Positions 20,701-30,502 are shown, counted from the stretch's first letter. The stretch: 49,849 bases of DNA from Oscillospiraceae bacterium (GCA_031275995.1 JAISNY010000038.1:1-49849), one strand, 5' to 3'. Notes: generated by a model from the letters alone, not told the origin. Made by a program: numbers and translations.

Positions 20701-21138
20701 AATGAACTTTACTCAAATACCGGTGGGCAAGCTTCTAAAGCTACTTCAAAAGGCGCGCGTGCAGCATTTGCACTCGGTGGAAAGAAAGCGAAAAAGAAAA
20801 ACTTAGCTTCTATGATGATGAATTATGATAATGTTTATATAGCAAGTGTTTGCTTGGAGGCTAATACTCAGCAGTGTGTTAGTGCTTTTGTAGAGGCTGA
20901 AAATTTTAGTGGTCCTTCTTTAATCATTGCCTATGCTCCTTGTGTTGAACATGGAATAAAAAAAGGTATATCAAATTCCATTGAGCAATCCAGAAATGCT
21001 GTAAAATGCGGTTATTGGCCACTCTTTAGGTTTAATTCAGAATTAGAGAAAAAATTAAAAATTGATAGCTCAATTATTGATTCAGATAGCGATGCTTTTT
21101 TTAAAAACGAACGTAGATTTTTAAATAAAGAATTATAA
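17704..21138 (+). CDS. nifJ: Pyruvate:ferredoxin (flavodoxin) oxidoreductase
   Basis: DGNTAVALVSYAFTQVAFVYPITP, CIQCGLCSLVCP and CTGCELCTKICPG clusters, TPP-domain ACAGCGQT / GGDGWAYDIGF / YSNTGGQASK. Confidence 0.97.
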   Translation: MKNLGLNFKEELIDGNTAVALVSYAFTQVAFVYPITPATGMAECFDRFSFCGKKNIFDQPVVVIEAQSEIGAAGMLHGASTSGALATTFTCSQGLLLMLPNIYRMAAEFLPVVIHVAARSVAKHSLSIFCEHTDVYACRQTGAAIICSSNVQEASDFAVVSHLTSISCSAVFINFFDGFYTSHEISKVRTWEYKVLGSLLDEDSLKKFRNNSLNPSRKIIKGTNQNDDIFFQCCEAGNLKYNEIAKKVCSNMEKINKKLDTNYLPFNYYGNEFAEIIIIAMGSICGVIEEVVDFLNLQQKKVGYIKVNLYRPFVPEFLYKVFPKTVKIASVLDRTKEPGSVGEPLFLDVLASMNELNLKKIEIFGGRFGLGSKNTTPSDILAVFENMFSKVPKKSFVIGINDDVTNLSLTSSEIINTEPQGTFNCQFWGLGSDGSVSSVKNITKIIGEDTSFNTKVYFQYDSKKSGGLTVSHLRFGHKKIKSHYYIEKNDFLVCQHLDFLKRYDLTEKFKFNSFFLVNSSYNKTETIEKIPDRLLECLIENNVVFYSLNAEKIATDLGLGRRINTAMAAAFLKICDVLPFGKMIDSFKRAIKVFYAGKGERTINANFLAIERALLELQEISKEDLKLSLISKTKKFFKPLSYNVVDSINKNEGNKLPVSSFISFVDGSFPNGTACLSKKTPYELPFWVPKNCIQCGLCSLVCPHSVIRASLLNDCELENNFEIKTKKAIGLENLNFNISVAGNYCTGCELCTKICPGIAGKKALFMKSPMGDEQSLFDSVLDLSTKDEILKKLKPETVKGLQFKEPLLEFSDACAGCGQTAYASLATRLFGERMYIANATGCSSIWGGAVGSIPYKSSKNGFSPAWQNSLFEDNAEFGFGMVVAQKSIREQLLGLVKALMIKTKQISLRNACLDYIKTFDIGSENFKITNRLILELEKNKIIESLYLNEFYEEILGQKEYLSKKSIWAFGGDGWAYDIGFSGIDHVMSLNEDINILVFDNELYSNTGGQASKATSKGARAAFALGGKKAKKKNLASMMMNYDNVYIASVCLEANTQQCVSAFVEAENFSGPSLIIAYAPCVEHGIKKGISNSIEQSRNAVKCGYWPLFRFNSELEKKLKIDSSIIDSDSDAFFKNERRFLNKEL

Positions 21139-21210
21139 CAGTCTTAAATAAATTGATTATGATTTTTTGATGTGTTGTAAATTTATAAAAATTGTAATTA
21201 GTTTTAGATT

Positions 21211-21314
21211 TCATTATTCAGCGCGTTTTGCCAGAAAAATAGGTCAAAAGTCTTGAAATGATTCTTAACCCTATTTTGCTGTTTATGAACAAATGCACCT
21301 ATTTTTAGCAATCC
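21211..21314 (+). mobile_element. IS1-family 3'-end relic
   Basis: gcgttttgccagaaaaat...gaacaaatgcacctatttttagcaatcc matches 48459-48574. Confidence 0.75.
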
Positions 21315-21325
21315 CCTAAAAACAA

Positions 21326-21856
21326 TTAACGTTTCCGCAAAAACCTTAACACTTTAAAAAATATCAAAACTACTAGCCAGATGTTTAATATTAAACTTAA
21401 TTCAAAATTAATGTTAGTTTTTTCGTCTAAAAAATATGGAGAAACACTAATGCTCATGATCTGTGTATTATTAAATTTAGAAATAAGTAAACCAAGCCCT
21501 AAAAGAATAGGATATAAAACGCCGAAAGAAACAGCTCTATCTGCAGAACCAGAGTAACCCATCTGGATGTTTAAAAAAAACTTTTTTATTCTTATTTTTT
21601 TTATAATTTCATAAATTAGCGTTAATGATTTTTTTACAAAATGAACAGAAAAAAGACTTGGAAAACTTTTTCCCGGTTTTGCGCCAAGTTTAGAACCGCC
21701 ATGTCTTCTTTGTTTACTTTTATTTTTTCCTTTAAGGTTGATTTTAAAACAATAAAAATAAATCTTAAATTCCGATTCGTTGTAGCACAATCTCAAATTG
21801 ATTGGAAGAAACAAAATTAGAAAAAATATAGCTATAATATAAAAACAAAAAATCAT
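21326..21856 (-). CDS. DUF2953-like membrane protein
   Basis: N-terminal TM; GYSGSADRAVSFGVLYPIL and INFELSLILNIW pattern. Confidence 0.65.
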   Translation of the reverse strand: MIFCFYIIAIFFLILFLPINLRLCYNESEFKIYFYCFKINLKGKNKSKQRRHGGSKLGAKPGKSFPSLFSVHFVKKSLTLIYEIIKKIRIKKFFLNIQMGYSGSADRAVSFGVLYPILLGLGLLISKFNNTQIMSISVSPYFLDEKTNINFELSLILNIWLVVLIFFKVLRFLRKR

Positions 21857-22533
21857 AATAAAATTTTCCCAAAAAACAAAAACGGCAAACCTGAGACTAA
21901 CATTACCGAGCTTTGTAAAGCGTTTTCAAGTACTCTTAAAGGAAAATCAAAAAAACCGAACACAACCAAAAACACTAACACTAGGCTGATAATGTTATAA
22001 TTTTTATAGAACTTGCTCAAAAATTTCTTCGGCACGAACGCTTCTAAAATTTGGAACCCGTCGAAAGGAGGGACTGGTAAAAAATTTATTACAGAGACAG
22101 TGACATTGAACCTTAACAAGTAAATCCAAAACTGCAATAACCACTTCACAAAAGGTGGAATAATCATACTTAATGATAGGAAAGAATTATAAACAATTCC
22201 TGATAAAATTGCTGACACAAAATTAAAAATAGGCCCGGCTATAGCAACTAAAACTTTCTCTCGCCTACTTCCCACTAAGCTTGAAGCATGCGACGGCTTA
22301 GCCCATCCATAACCAAATAAGAGCATACAAATCGAACCAATCGGATCGAAAAAATCTTGCAAATTAACAGACTTTAATCTGAATTTATTTCCCAACAAAG
22401 AATTAGCAACCCAAATGTGCACAATTTCATGCATAGGAAGAAACCAAATAACCATCATAGCAGAAGCCGCAAGACGTGCAGTAATGCTGCCTAAACTAAC
22501 TCCCTGGTCGAAAAACCAAAATCCAAACATCAA
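21853..22533 (-). CDS. Site-2 protease family (M50) metalloprotease
   Basis: MHEIVH (HExxH) and NFLPVPPFDGFQILEA. Confidence 0.85.
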   Translation of the reverse strand: MMFGFWFFDQGVSLGSITARLAASAMMVIWFLPMHEIVHIWVANSLLGNKFRLKSVNLQDFFDPIGSICMLLFGYGWAKPSHASSLVGSRREKVLVAIAGPIFNFVSAILSGIVYNSFLSLSMIIPPFVKWLLQFWIYLLRFNVTVSVINFLPVPPFDGFQILEAFVPKKFLSKFYKNYNIISLVLVFLVVFGFFDFPLRVLENALQSSVMLVSGLPFLFFGKILL

Positions 22534-22620
22534 AAATCAACCCTAAATATATATCCCGCGTCTGACATATTCTAACACATGTCTAAAACTATTTCAATAG
22601 CAAAAAAGCATGTGAATAGC

Positions 22621-22672
22621 ACACTGAGGCATACAAAAAAGACGAAAAACTAATCACGAGGTGATTAGAATG
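22621..22672 (+). promoter_or_regulatory. Copy 2 of the ~50-bp block with palindrome ctaatcac-gag-gtgattag overlapping SD and ATG
   Basis: Inverted repeat 22650-22668; gaggtgat SD upstream of ATG 22670; matches 577-630 in reverse complement. Confidence 0.75.
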
Positions 22673-22798
22673 AACAAATGCCCAAGATGTGAAAGTGAAT
22701 TGTGTTGGAAACGCGGATTTTCAAGGTACGGAAAACCAAGATGTAAGTGCAAAAAATGCAACTATACCTATACAATCGGAAGAGTTCAGAGCAATTGA
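22670..22798 (+). pseudogene. 42-aa zinc-ribbon ORF, truncated InsA-like transposase N-terminus
   Basis: MNKCPRCESELCWKRGFSRYGKPRCKCKKCNYTYTIGRVQSN*, not in the supplied ORF track because of its length. Confidence 0.65.
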
Positions 22799-22821
22799 AA
22801 GATTAATACTTTTTTAAAATA

Positions 22822-23820
22822 TCATCTAAAGTTAAATTTAATTCTTTTTTTATCTGGCTCAAGTTTCAATTGACGATCTTCAGCAAGTTCCAGCCAGCTA
22901 ATAGCGCCTTCGGATAATGCACTATGAAAGCTTATTATCTCAGGTTTTTTAAGATTTTTCGCTCTGTACCATCCATCAGGCCAAAGAGGATTTTTAGCTT
23001 TTTTTGCAAGTTCAACTTTTACTTCGGAACTTTCTCCTTCACGAACCTTACGAGCGACTACAACAGTTCGGAAATCTTTCATCTCATAGGAACAAGTAGA
23101 AAGCGTTAAAATTTGATCTTCTGATGTAAGATTAACCGGAATGTCTATAAGCGAACGTATTTTTAAATTATACAAAAATTCTAAAAAATCAAAATTATTA
23201 TTGAATTTAGGTCTTAAGTAATCGAATATTTCACCTTGATCGGGACGTGTATTGGTCTTAAAAAAAGAAAAAATTTTCCATTTAGACATACCGTAAGCTG
23301 TATTGAATTCAATTACTGGGGATTTCTTATAAAAATCAAGATCTTCATATTTTATCAGGGCTCCAAAAAGCCTTCCGCTGCGCAAATTGTGACCATGAAG
23401 AACTATATTTTTTAAATTGGGTCTAAAGCGTTCGGAAGCATTTATAAAGATGCTTCCATTTGCGTTTTTCTTTTTGTAGCAATCATGATCGAGGTAAAAA
23501 ATGGGAGTTTCCGGTTCAGATTGCAATACCGGGTAATCAATTACTGTATTTTCAATTTTTATCCAACCTTTAATATCAGGATTTTCAACAGTGAGAGAGT
23601 CAAATTTTTTAGCCCAATTTAAATTTTCGTTAACTTCATTACTACCAGAATAATATAAAGAAGAAATATTGTTTACACTTCGATCTAGAAAATAAGGGTC
23701 TATTATCCAGATTTTCACAACCCAAACACATGAAAATACAAATAAAATAACGCTTACAACAAAACCCAACTTTATAAATACTAATTTTTCATATTTGTAG
23801 GATCTTTCCAACGTTATCAC
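22822..23820 (-). CDS. Class B sortase
   Basis: VLHGHN, TLSTC, distal RTVVVAR Arg, N-terminal TM; YPVLQ.....YLDHD. Confidence 0.88.
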   Translation of the reverse strand: MITLERSYKYEKLVFIKLGFVVSVILFVFSCVWVVKIWIIDPYFLDRSVNNISSLYYSGSNEVNENLNWAKKFDSLTVENPDIKGWIKIENTVIDYPVLQSEPETPIFYLDHDCYKKKNANGSIFINASERFRPNLKNIVLHGHNLRSGRLFGALIKYEDLDFYKKSPVIEFNTAYGMSKWKIFSFFKTNTRPDQGEIFDYLRPKFNNNFDFLEFLYNLKIRSLIDIPVNLTSEDQILTLSTCSYEMKDFRTVVVARKVREGESSEVKVELAKKAKNPLWPDGWYRAKNLKKPEIISFHSALSEGAISWLELAEDRQLKLEPDKKRIKFNFR

Positions 23821-23944
23821 CTCAAAATTAACTTCTTCAAGATGTAATTTAGCCGAAATTATGATGTTAAATTTGTATAAAAAACAGAGAATAACAAATT
23901 TATTATATGAATTAGATAAAAGAAATCAAAGGTTACCCAAAATT

Positions 23945-24040
23945 GGCATTGCTAAAAATAGATACATTTTGTATAAATAACAAAATCAAGTTAAAAATCA
24001 TCTCTAAACTTTTGTATCAACAAAGTGCCATTTTTGTTTT
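23945..24040 (-). mobile_element. IS1-family 3'-end relic (inverted)
   Basis: ggcattgctaaaaatagatacatttt...aataacaaaatcaagttaaaaatcatctctaaacttttg is the reverse complement of the 31240-31317 type end. Confidence 0.75.
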
Positions 24041-24112
24041 ATGTTATCGCTTGTTTTTATTAAAATTTTATTTTAATATTAATAATAGAAATAAGAAAAA
24101 ATTAAAATAGAT

Positions 24113-24478
24113 GTGGAGGTTTTAATGATGGTGTTAATAAAGCGTTCACGATCATTTATAGCCTTATTGTTTGGTATTTTTGCTATTAATCAAAACATCA
24201 CTGCTTTTAAAGAATCAGCTAGTTTTTATAATGAATCAATTAAAAATATTGAGAATAAGCAAGAAAAGGGGAAGCAAAAAAATCTAAACTTCGTAAACTT
24301 AGCGTTATTAGGCTTGTGTGCGGCAGGCATACCAATTGTCACCTATGAAGCGCTTCTAAATTATAACTATCTTAGAAATAAAGCCAAGTTAGATGTAGAT
24401 GAATTAGAAGTTAAAAATTTATCAGCAAGTGAAAAATTAAGGAAATTTTGGGAGCTGTCAAAAATTTTAACAAATTGA
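24113..24478 (+). CDS. Small membrane-anchored hypothetical protein
   Basis: 121 aa, two hydrophobic segments; SD tggaggtttt before ATG. Confidence 0.5.
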   Translation: MEVLMMVLIKRSRSFIALLFGIFAINQNITAFKESASFYNESIKNIENKQEKGKQKNLNFVNLALLGLCAAGIPIVTYEALLNYNYLRNKAKLDVDELEVKNLSASEKLRKFWELSKILTN

Positions 24479-24960
24479 AATCATATTCAGGCTCGCTAGC
24501 AATATTTTACTCAATAATGGATATTATCTTATTTAGAAATGCTAAAGAAGTGCAGGATGTAAATGCAAAACGTATGATCGCATTTAATAAAGATGTATGT
24601 AGAAATTTTGCTATTCTTGTAAGTTATTGGCTTGATAAATTAGGAATACCAAATAGTATGGCAATCTATCTTATAGGTTCTAAAAATGCTCATGTCTTTA
24701 ATCTCTATTATAGCATTGAAGAAAAATGCTGGATAACTTTTGATTTAGTAAAACCAAACCGAGTATTAGATGGTAATCGCCTTTTGGACAGCTTTGTAGT
24801 GGAGCCTATATCAAATTGTGGAAATAAATCTCCAAAAGATTTAATGACAGCAAATTATGCAGATTTTATGCGGGATCGTTCTAATTGTTTTAAGTATGGT
24901 ATTAAACTAGGTGATCGGTTTAATTTAACGCAACAATTAACCGAGTATTATAGGGGATAA
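24448..24960 (+). CDS. Transglutaminase-like protein
   Basis: DVCRNFAILVSYWLDKLGI ... NAHVFNLYY ... WITFDLVKPN fits the Cys-His-Asp spacing; overlaps the preceding ORF in another frame. Confidence 0.5.
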   Translation: MGAVKNFNKLKSYSGSLAIFYSIMDIILFRNAKEVQDVNAKRMIAFNKDVCRNFAILVSYWLDKLGIPNSMAIYLIGSKNAHVFNLYYSIEEKCWITFDLVKPNRVLDGNRLLDSFVVEPISNCGNKSPKDLMTANYADFMRDRSNCFKYGIKLGDRFNLTQQLTEYYRG

Positions 24961-25209
24961 AAAGATTATAAATTCAAGAAAGAGTTCGATAAATGGGCGA
25001 TTCTCACTTATACCGGAGGGGAAAAGCGAACAATGAGAAAAAAAGACTCTGGCAGGTGATATTAACGGAAGAGCAATGGTTTTTGATTTTGAAAAACAAA
25101 GCTATGAAATATTTTACAGCGTGAAATCAGGATACGTTGGAGTTCCGCAGATAAGAGACTTTAATTTGCTTTGTATATTGAGAAAACGCTGTAATTGGGG
25201 CAACGGTTT

Positions 25210-26613
25210 TCACGGAACAATCTTTTTGAATTTAACTCCCGCTTGAGTGTCTTCTAACATTATGTTCTTACTCTCAAGAATTTTTCTTATTTTGTCGGCT
25301 AATTCCCAATCTTTATTTTTGCGTGCTGATTCGCGTTTCGCAATTAAATCTTCGATTTCCGGATCTAAAGAATTATTTCGATTTTTCGGAGTAATCCCTA
25401 AAATTGAAGTTAACAGGTCAAATGTTTCAATGAGACTGTCCAATGAATTCTTCGAAAGTTCAGATTCATCAAGATGAGTATTGGCGCATTTTATCATTTC
25501 AAAAATTGATGAAAGCGCACCTGCAGTGTTTAGATCATCTTCCATAAAGCTTATAAAAGATTCCTTATATTTGTTTATATCTTCTGTTATATCAACACCT
25601 GATAAAGAAACTTGATTTTTTTTAATAAAATTTAAATTTTCTTTAAAATTTTTAAGCCTTGAAATTGAATTTACACACTGCTGTATAATTTCATCATTAA
25701 AATTTATGGGGCTCCTGTAATGAGATGACACCATCAGGTACCGGATAGGTTCATATCCATATTTTTCTGCAATTTCACGAACTGTAAAAAAGTTATTAAG
25801 TGACTTAGACATTTTGTTGTTATTAACATTAATATAACCGTTATGGAGCCAAAAATTAGCAAATTTAACCCCGTTGCAACATTCGCTCTGCGCAATTTCA
25901 TTTTCATGATGAGGGAAAATTAAATCCTGCCCTCCACAGTGAATATCAATCGTAACGCCAAGATGACGTCTCGCCATTGCGGAACACTCGATATGCCAAC
26001 CCGGTCGCCCAGGTCCCCAGGGGCTATCCCATGAGGGCTCACCGGGTTTTGAAGTTTTCCACAATGCAAAATCAAGAGGGTCGTTTTTATTTTCGTCTAG
26101 CTCGACACGTGCTCCGGCTACAAGTTCGGTTATATTCTGACGCGAAAGATTACCGTAATTTGGGAACGATTTCGCGCTGAAATAAATATCGCCGCATGGA
26201 ATTTGATATGCATGACCTTTTTTAAGCAGGATTTCAATTATATCAAGCATTTCATTTATGTTTTCAGTAGCACGCGGATGAATGTCGGCTTCCCGTATTC
26301 CAAGCCCGGTTGCATCGGTTTTATATTCTTGAATAAATCTTTCAGAAACCGAAAGAAAATCAGTGTCTTCCTCACCGGCTCTTTTAATTATTTTATCGTC
26401 TATATCCGTAAAATTTTGCGCAAATTTCACTTTAAAACCCGAATACTCAAGATATCTTCTCAAAACATCAAACACACAAAGTGGCCGTGCATTACCTATG
26501 TGTATGAAGTTATAGACAGTTGGACCGCAAGCGTAAACCGTTACAGGCGAACCAATTGGAACAAACTTTTCTTTTTTTCGGGTCAAAGTATTATAAATCA
26601 TCATAAATATCAC
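25210..26613 (-). CDS. cysS: Cysteinyl-tRNA synthetase
   Basis: VYACGPTVYNFIHIGNARP, GGQDLIFPHHENEIAQSE, KMSKSLNNFFT. Confidence 0.98.
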   Translation of the reverse strand: MIFMMIYNTLTRKKEKFVPIGSPVTVYACGPTVYNFIHIGNARPLCVFDVLRRYLEYSGFKVKFAQNFTDIDDKIIKRAGEEDTDFLSVSERFIQEYKTDATGLGIREADIHPRATENINEMLDIIEILLKKGHAYQIPCGDIYFSAKSFPNYGNLSRQNITELVAGARVELDENKNDPLDFALWKTSKPGEPSWDSPWGPGRPGWHIECSAMARRHLGVTIDIHCGGQDLIFPHHENEIAQSECCNGVKFANFWLHNGYINVNNNKMSKSLNNFFTVREIAEKYGYEPIRYLMVSSHYRSPINFNDEIIQQCVNSISRLKNFKENLNFIKKNQVSLSGVDITEDINKYKESFISFMEDDLNTAGALSSIFEMIKCANTHLDESELSKNSLDSLIETFDLLTSILGITPKNRNNSLDPEIEDLIAKRESARKNKDWELADKIRKILESKNIMLEDTQAGVKFKKIVP

Positions 26614-26660
26614 CTTGTTTACAATATCAAAACTATAGTCAAAAAATATTTTATAACTTT

Positions 26661-27197
26661 TTAAATTTTTCCCAAGTCACGAAAACAGACTACCATTGAA
26701 ATCCACGCTAGAGCAACAGACATCCACAAAAATAAATGTGAGACTTGTAAAAGAATCATTCCAAACTTGCCTGTAAACAAGAGCGAGGAAATTATAAGTA
26801 TAACCGACAAAAATTGCAAAAATGTCTTGAATTTACCCCAAAAATTCGCTGCAATTACGTGATGATTTTTTGATGCAATGAGGCGTAAAGTTGAAATTAA
26901 AAAATCTCTTATCAACAGTAAGACTACACTCCAACAGTTAACTAAATCAAGTTTAACCATAAAAATAAAACAGGAAAATATTAAAATTTTATCTGCCATT
27001 GGGTCGAAAAACTTTCCGAAATCAGAAACCTTGAGCTTTTTGCGAGCGAGCATTCCATCAAATAAATCTGTTGCTGCGGCAAGGGAAAATAGTATCAATG
27101 CCAGTAAAAAAAATTCAGATAGAATTAAAGCGCATATCACAGGCGACAAGATTATGCGTAAAAATGTTAGAGAATTAGGAGAACTTAATATGCTCAA
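26661..27197 (-). CDS. pgsA: CDP-diacylglycerol-glycerol-3-phosphate 3-phosphatidyltransferase
   Basis: ATDLFDGMLARKKLKVSDFGKFFDPMADK CDP-OH-P motif. Confidence 0.95.
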   Translation of the reverse strand: MSILSSPNSLTFLRIILSPVICALILSEFFLLALILFSLAAATDLFDGMLARKKLKVSDFGKFFDPMADKILIFSCFIFMVKLDLVNCWSVVLLLIRDFLISTLRLIASKNHHVIAANFWGKFKTFLQFLSVILIISSLLFTGKFGMILLQVSHLFLWMSVALAWISMVVCFRDLGKI

Positions 27198-27558
27198 AAT
27201 GTCTCAAAACCACCTTTTTTACTGTTTGATATTCAAACCCTAATCTGCATAATGCGCGAAAAGCTTTTCCTATTGCTTTTTTATCATCACCATGCTTATA
27301 TCTCTTTTTCAAAAATACCACGGCTCTCTGGGTTTCGTTCAAAGGTGTTTCTGCCAAAATTTTCTCGATAGATTCTTCTGAAAAATTTTCTTTTAGAAGT
27401 TGAATTTTTATTCTAGAATTAGCGAAACATTTTTCTTGCAATTGTTTGAATCTCGAAAAAATTAAGTCAGGTTTCTTATGCCAATCATTACTTTCAAACT
27501 TTTTTTTAAGTCTTTTAAATTCTTTTTCTTTTTCAATTTGGTTCAACGGTTCCACCAA
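27175..27558 (-). CDS. recX: Regulatory protein RecX
   Basis: [26 protein letters not shown]; overlaps recA end. Confidence 0.8.
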   Translation of the reverse strand: MVEPLNQIEKEKEFKRLKKKFESNDWHKKPDLIFSRFKQLQEKCFANSRIKIQLLKENFSEESIEKILAETPLNETQRAVVFLKKRYKHGDDKKAIGKAFRALCRLGFEYQTVKKVVLRHFEHIKFS

Positions 27559-28582
27559 CGTCGAATTTTGGAGTAGATTTGATTTTCATCATAAGTCCTT
27601 CGGTGTTTTCAAGAGTCTTCTTTTCAATTTCGGCGGCAATTTCAAAATTATTTTTAAAAAACTCCTTAACGTTGTCGCGTCCTTGCCCGAGTCGCGTCTC
27701 ACCGTAAGAAAACCAGGCTCCATTCTTTTGAATCACTCCTGTTTTAACAGCCATGTCTACAAGTTCACCATCGCGCGCTATACCTTTCCCGTAAAGAACG
27801 TCGAATTCAGCTTCTTTAAACGGAGGCGCAACTTTATTTTTTACGACCTTAGCGCGTGTTCTTGAACCGATCATCTCGCCGTTGAGTTTAAGAGTTTCTA
27901 TCCGTCGTATATCAATTCTAACTGAAGCATAAAACTTTAATGCCCTGCCACCTGGAGTAACCTCAGGATTACCGTAAATTACACCTACCTTTTCTCTGAG
28001 CTGATTTATAAACACAGATACACAATTAGATTTTGAAATTGCGCCTGCAAGCTTACGAAGTGCTTGAGACATTAGCCTAGCTTGAAGTCCAACGTGAGCA
28101 TCGCCCATTTCGCCTTCAATTTCTGCGCGAGGGACTAAAGCCGCAACCGAATCAACTACGACTATATCGATCGCTCCTGACCTTGTCAGCGATTCGGTTA
28201 TTTCAAGCGCTTGTTCTCCTGTATCCGGCTGCGAAACCAAAAGTGAATCTACATCAACTCCAAGAGCCGAGGCATAAACCGGATCAAGTGCGTGCTCTAC
28301 GTCAATAAACGCGGCATAACCTCCGTTTTTTTGTGCCTGAGCTATACAGTGAAGTGCAAGTGTTGTTTTACCAGAAGATTCTGGCCCGTATATTTCTACA
28401 ATTCTTCCTCGAGGCAATCCGCCTATCCCAAGGGCCACGTCTAATGTAAGTGACCCGGTGGAAATAGATTCAACCTGCATGCATTCATTTTTCCCAAGCC
28501 GCATTACGGCTCCTTTCCCGAACTGCTTTTCAATTTGTACTATCGCTGTTTCGAGCGCTCTGTTTCTGTCAAATTCAGTCAA
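27533..28582 (-). CDS. recA: Recombinase RecA
   Basis: [59 protein letters not shown]. Confidence 0.99.
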   Translation of the reverse strand: MTEFDRNRALETAIVQIEKQFGKGAVMRLGKNECMQVESISTGSLTLDVALGIGGLPRGRIVEIYGPESSGKTTLALHCIAQAQKNGGYAAFIDVEHALDPVYASALGVDVDSLLVSQPDTGEQALEITESLTRSGAIDIVVVDSVAALVPRAEIEGEMGDAHVGLQARLMSQALRKLAGAISKSNCVSVFINQLREKVGVIYGNPEVTPGGRALKFYASVRIDIRRIETLKLNGEMIGSRTRAKVVKNKVAPPFKEAEFDVLYGKGIARDGELVDMAVKTGVIQKNGAWFSYGETRLGQGRDNVKEFFKNNFEIAAEIEKKTLENTEGLMMKIKSTPKFDVGGTVEPN

Positions 28583-28963
28583 TTTATATAGCCCCTCTTA
28601 AAGAAAATTCTTAACCTGTATCTATTGTATCATATTAAAGGCTTCAGGGATATGCAAAAATTGTATAATTTTAAAAAATGATTTACAGTCAAGCGGATGG
28701 AAGGTTATCAATGTAGTTGTTTCTAGATAATTGTTTTTGTATGTGAGGCCGGAGTGTTCACAAGGAAATTATTTTTGGCTGCAAAACTAAAAGCCATTCT
28801 GTAATTTGTCAATCATAAACCAAGTTTTTTTATGAAATTTTTCAAAATCATTACTGGAGTTGTTTCGAATGATTATTTTTGTGCGTGAAATCAAGATTCC
28901 TTATATTACCTCTAATCCTAGGAGTGCGAAGTTGCTTACAAAATTCGCTTCTCGTTCTTAGAT

Positions 28964-30502
28964 ATGGTTTCCTTTATAAGTAGCATGGGGCTTTTAGGGC
29001 TTGAATCTTTTGTTGTTACAGTTGAGGCTGATGTTTCGTTGGGTTTGCCAATGTTTGATATTGTAGGTCTACCTGACGCTTCTATAAAAGAATCTCGTGA
29101 TAGGGTTCGCTCTGCTTTGAAGAATTCGGGGTTTGAGTTCCCGGCAAGACGGATTATAGTGAATCTTGCACCTGCAGATATAAAAAAATGTGGCCCTATT
29201 TATGATTTGGCGATTTTACTTGCAATTTTAAAATCGAGCAATCAAATCGATTTTGACCTAACAGGGAACGTTTTTCTTGGAGAGCTTTCGCTAGGAGGTT
29301 CATTAGGCGCTGTCGGAGGCGTTTTGCCCATGGTCATAAAGGCATGCGAAATGAATTTTAAACGCGTTTTTGTACCGTTTGAAAACGCTGTGGAGGCAGC
29401 TATCGTCAAAGATATTGAAATTTTTCCCATCAAAAACGTCACGGAGCTTATAAAGCATTTAGCCGGCAGATGTGAAATAGCAAGACAGCCTGTTACAGAA
29501 ATTAATGTTGAAAATGAAGAAAATTTTAACGATTTCTCTCAAGTAAAAGGTCAATATGATGCAAAAAGAGCGCTCGAAATCGCTGCCGCAGGAGGTCATA
29601 ATGTTCTTTTAATTGGGCCTCCCGGCTCAGGCAAAAGCATGCTCGCGAAAAGAATTTCTACAATAATTCCCGATATGACTTTTGAAGAAGTGATCGAGAC
29701 TACTAAAATTTACTCTATTTCAGGCGCTCTTTCAGGTAAAAAATCTTTTATTGCAAAGCGACCCTTTCGTGCTCCGCATCATACAGTTTCTCCGGCAGGT
29801 CTTTCTGGAGGTGGAAGTGTACCTCGCCCGGGCGAGCTTTCTTTGGCACATAACGGTATACTTTTTCTTGATGAACTTCCAGAATTTATGCGAACCGCTA
29901 TGGAAACCCTAAGACAGCCTATTGAAGATGGCACAGTTACAATTTCAAGAGTACGTTCAAGTTTTACATATCCGTGTTCAGTAATGCTTATCGCTGCTAT
30001 GAACCCTTGTCCCTGCGGCTACTTCGGGCATCCGACCCGTCCATGTGTATGTTCGCGTAATACAGTAAATAAGTATCTTAATCGTGTTTCAGGTCCTCTT
30101 TTAGATCGGTTGGATATGCATGTAGAGGTTCCGTCTATAAATTTTGAAAGTATATCTTCTGAAGAAGATTCAGAAAGTTCGTTTTCAATTAAAATGCGGG
30201 TTGATTCTGCACGAAAATTACAAATTGAAAGATACGGTGGTGGTGACCATGCCCTTTGCAATGCCAAAGTGACGATGCAGTTGTTGAAAAAAACATATAA
30301 TTTAACTTCTGAAGCGCGCAGCACACTTAAAATAGCGTTTGAATCGATGGGTTTCACTGCACGAGCTTATGAAAGGATCCTTCGTATTTCCCGCACAATC
30401 GCCGATCTGGAAAAAAGTGACAACATCTGTGAATGCCATGTTTGTGAAGCGGTGCAGTATCGGAACCTCGACAGAAAATATTGGATTCAAAGCGTGAATT
30501 AA
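28964..30502 (+). CDS. YifB/ComM-type Mg-chelatase-like AAA+ ATPase
   Basis: GLPMFDIVGLPDASIKESRDRVRSAL, GPPGSGKSMLAKR, FRAPHHTVSPAGLSGGG. Confidence 0.95.
   Translation: MVSFISSMGLLGLESFVVTVEADVSLGLPMFDIVGLPDASIKESRDRVRSALKNSGFEFPARRIIVNLAPADIKKCGPIYDLAILLAILKSSNQIDFDLTGNVFLGELSLGGSLGAVGGVLPMVIKACEMNFKRVFVPFENAVEAAIVKDIEIFPIKNVTELIKHLAGRCEIARQPVTEINVENEENFNDFSQVKGQYDAKRALEIAAAGGHNVLLIGPPGSGKSMLAKRISTIIPDMTFEEVIETTKIYSISGALSGKKSFIAKRPFRAPHHTVSPAGLSGGGSVPRPGELSLAHNGILFLDELPEFMRTAMETLRQPIEDGTVTISRVRSSFTYPCSVMLIAAMNPCPCGYFGHPTRPCVCSRNTVNKYLNRVSGPLLDRLDMHVEVPSINFESISSEEDSESSFSIKMRVDSARKLQIERYGGGDHALCNAKVTMQLLKKTYNLTSEARSTLKIAFESMGFTARAYERILRISRTIADLEKSDNICECHVCEAVQYRNLDRKYWIQSVN

Noticed and set aside
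24433-24478. Programmed -1 frameshift site between the 24113 and 24448 ORFs
   Set aside because: No canonical X XXY YYZ heptamer in the correct frame; coupling or mutation is more likely.
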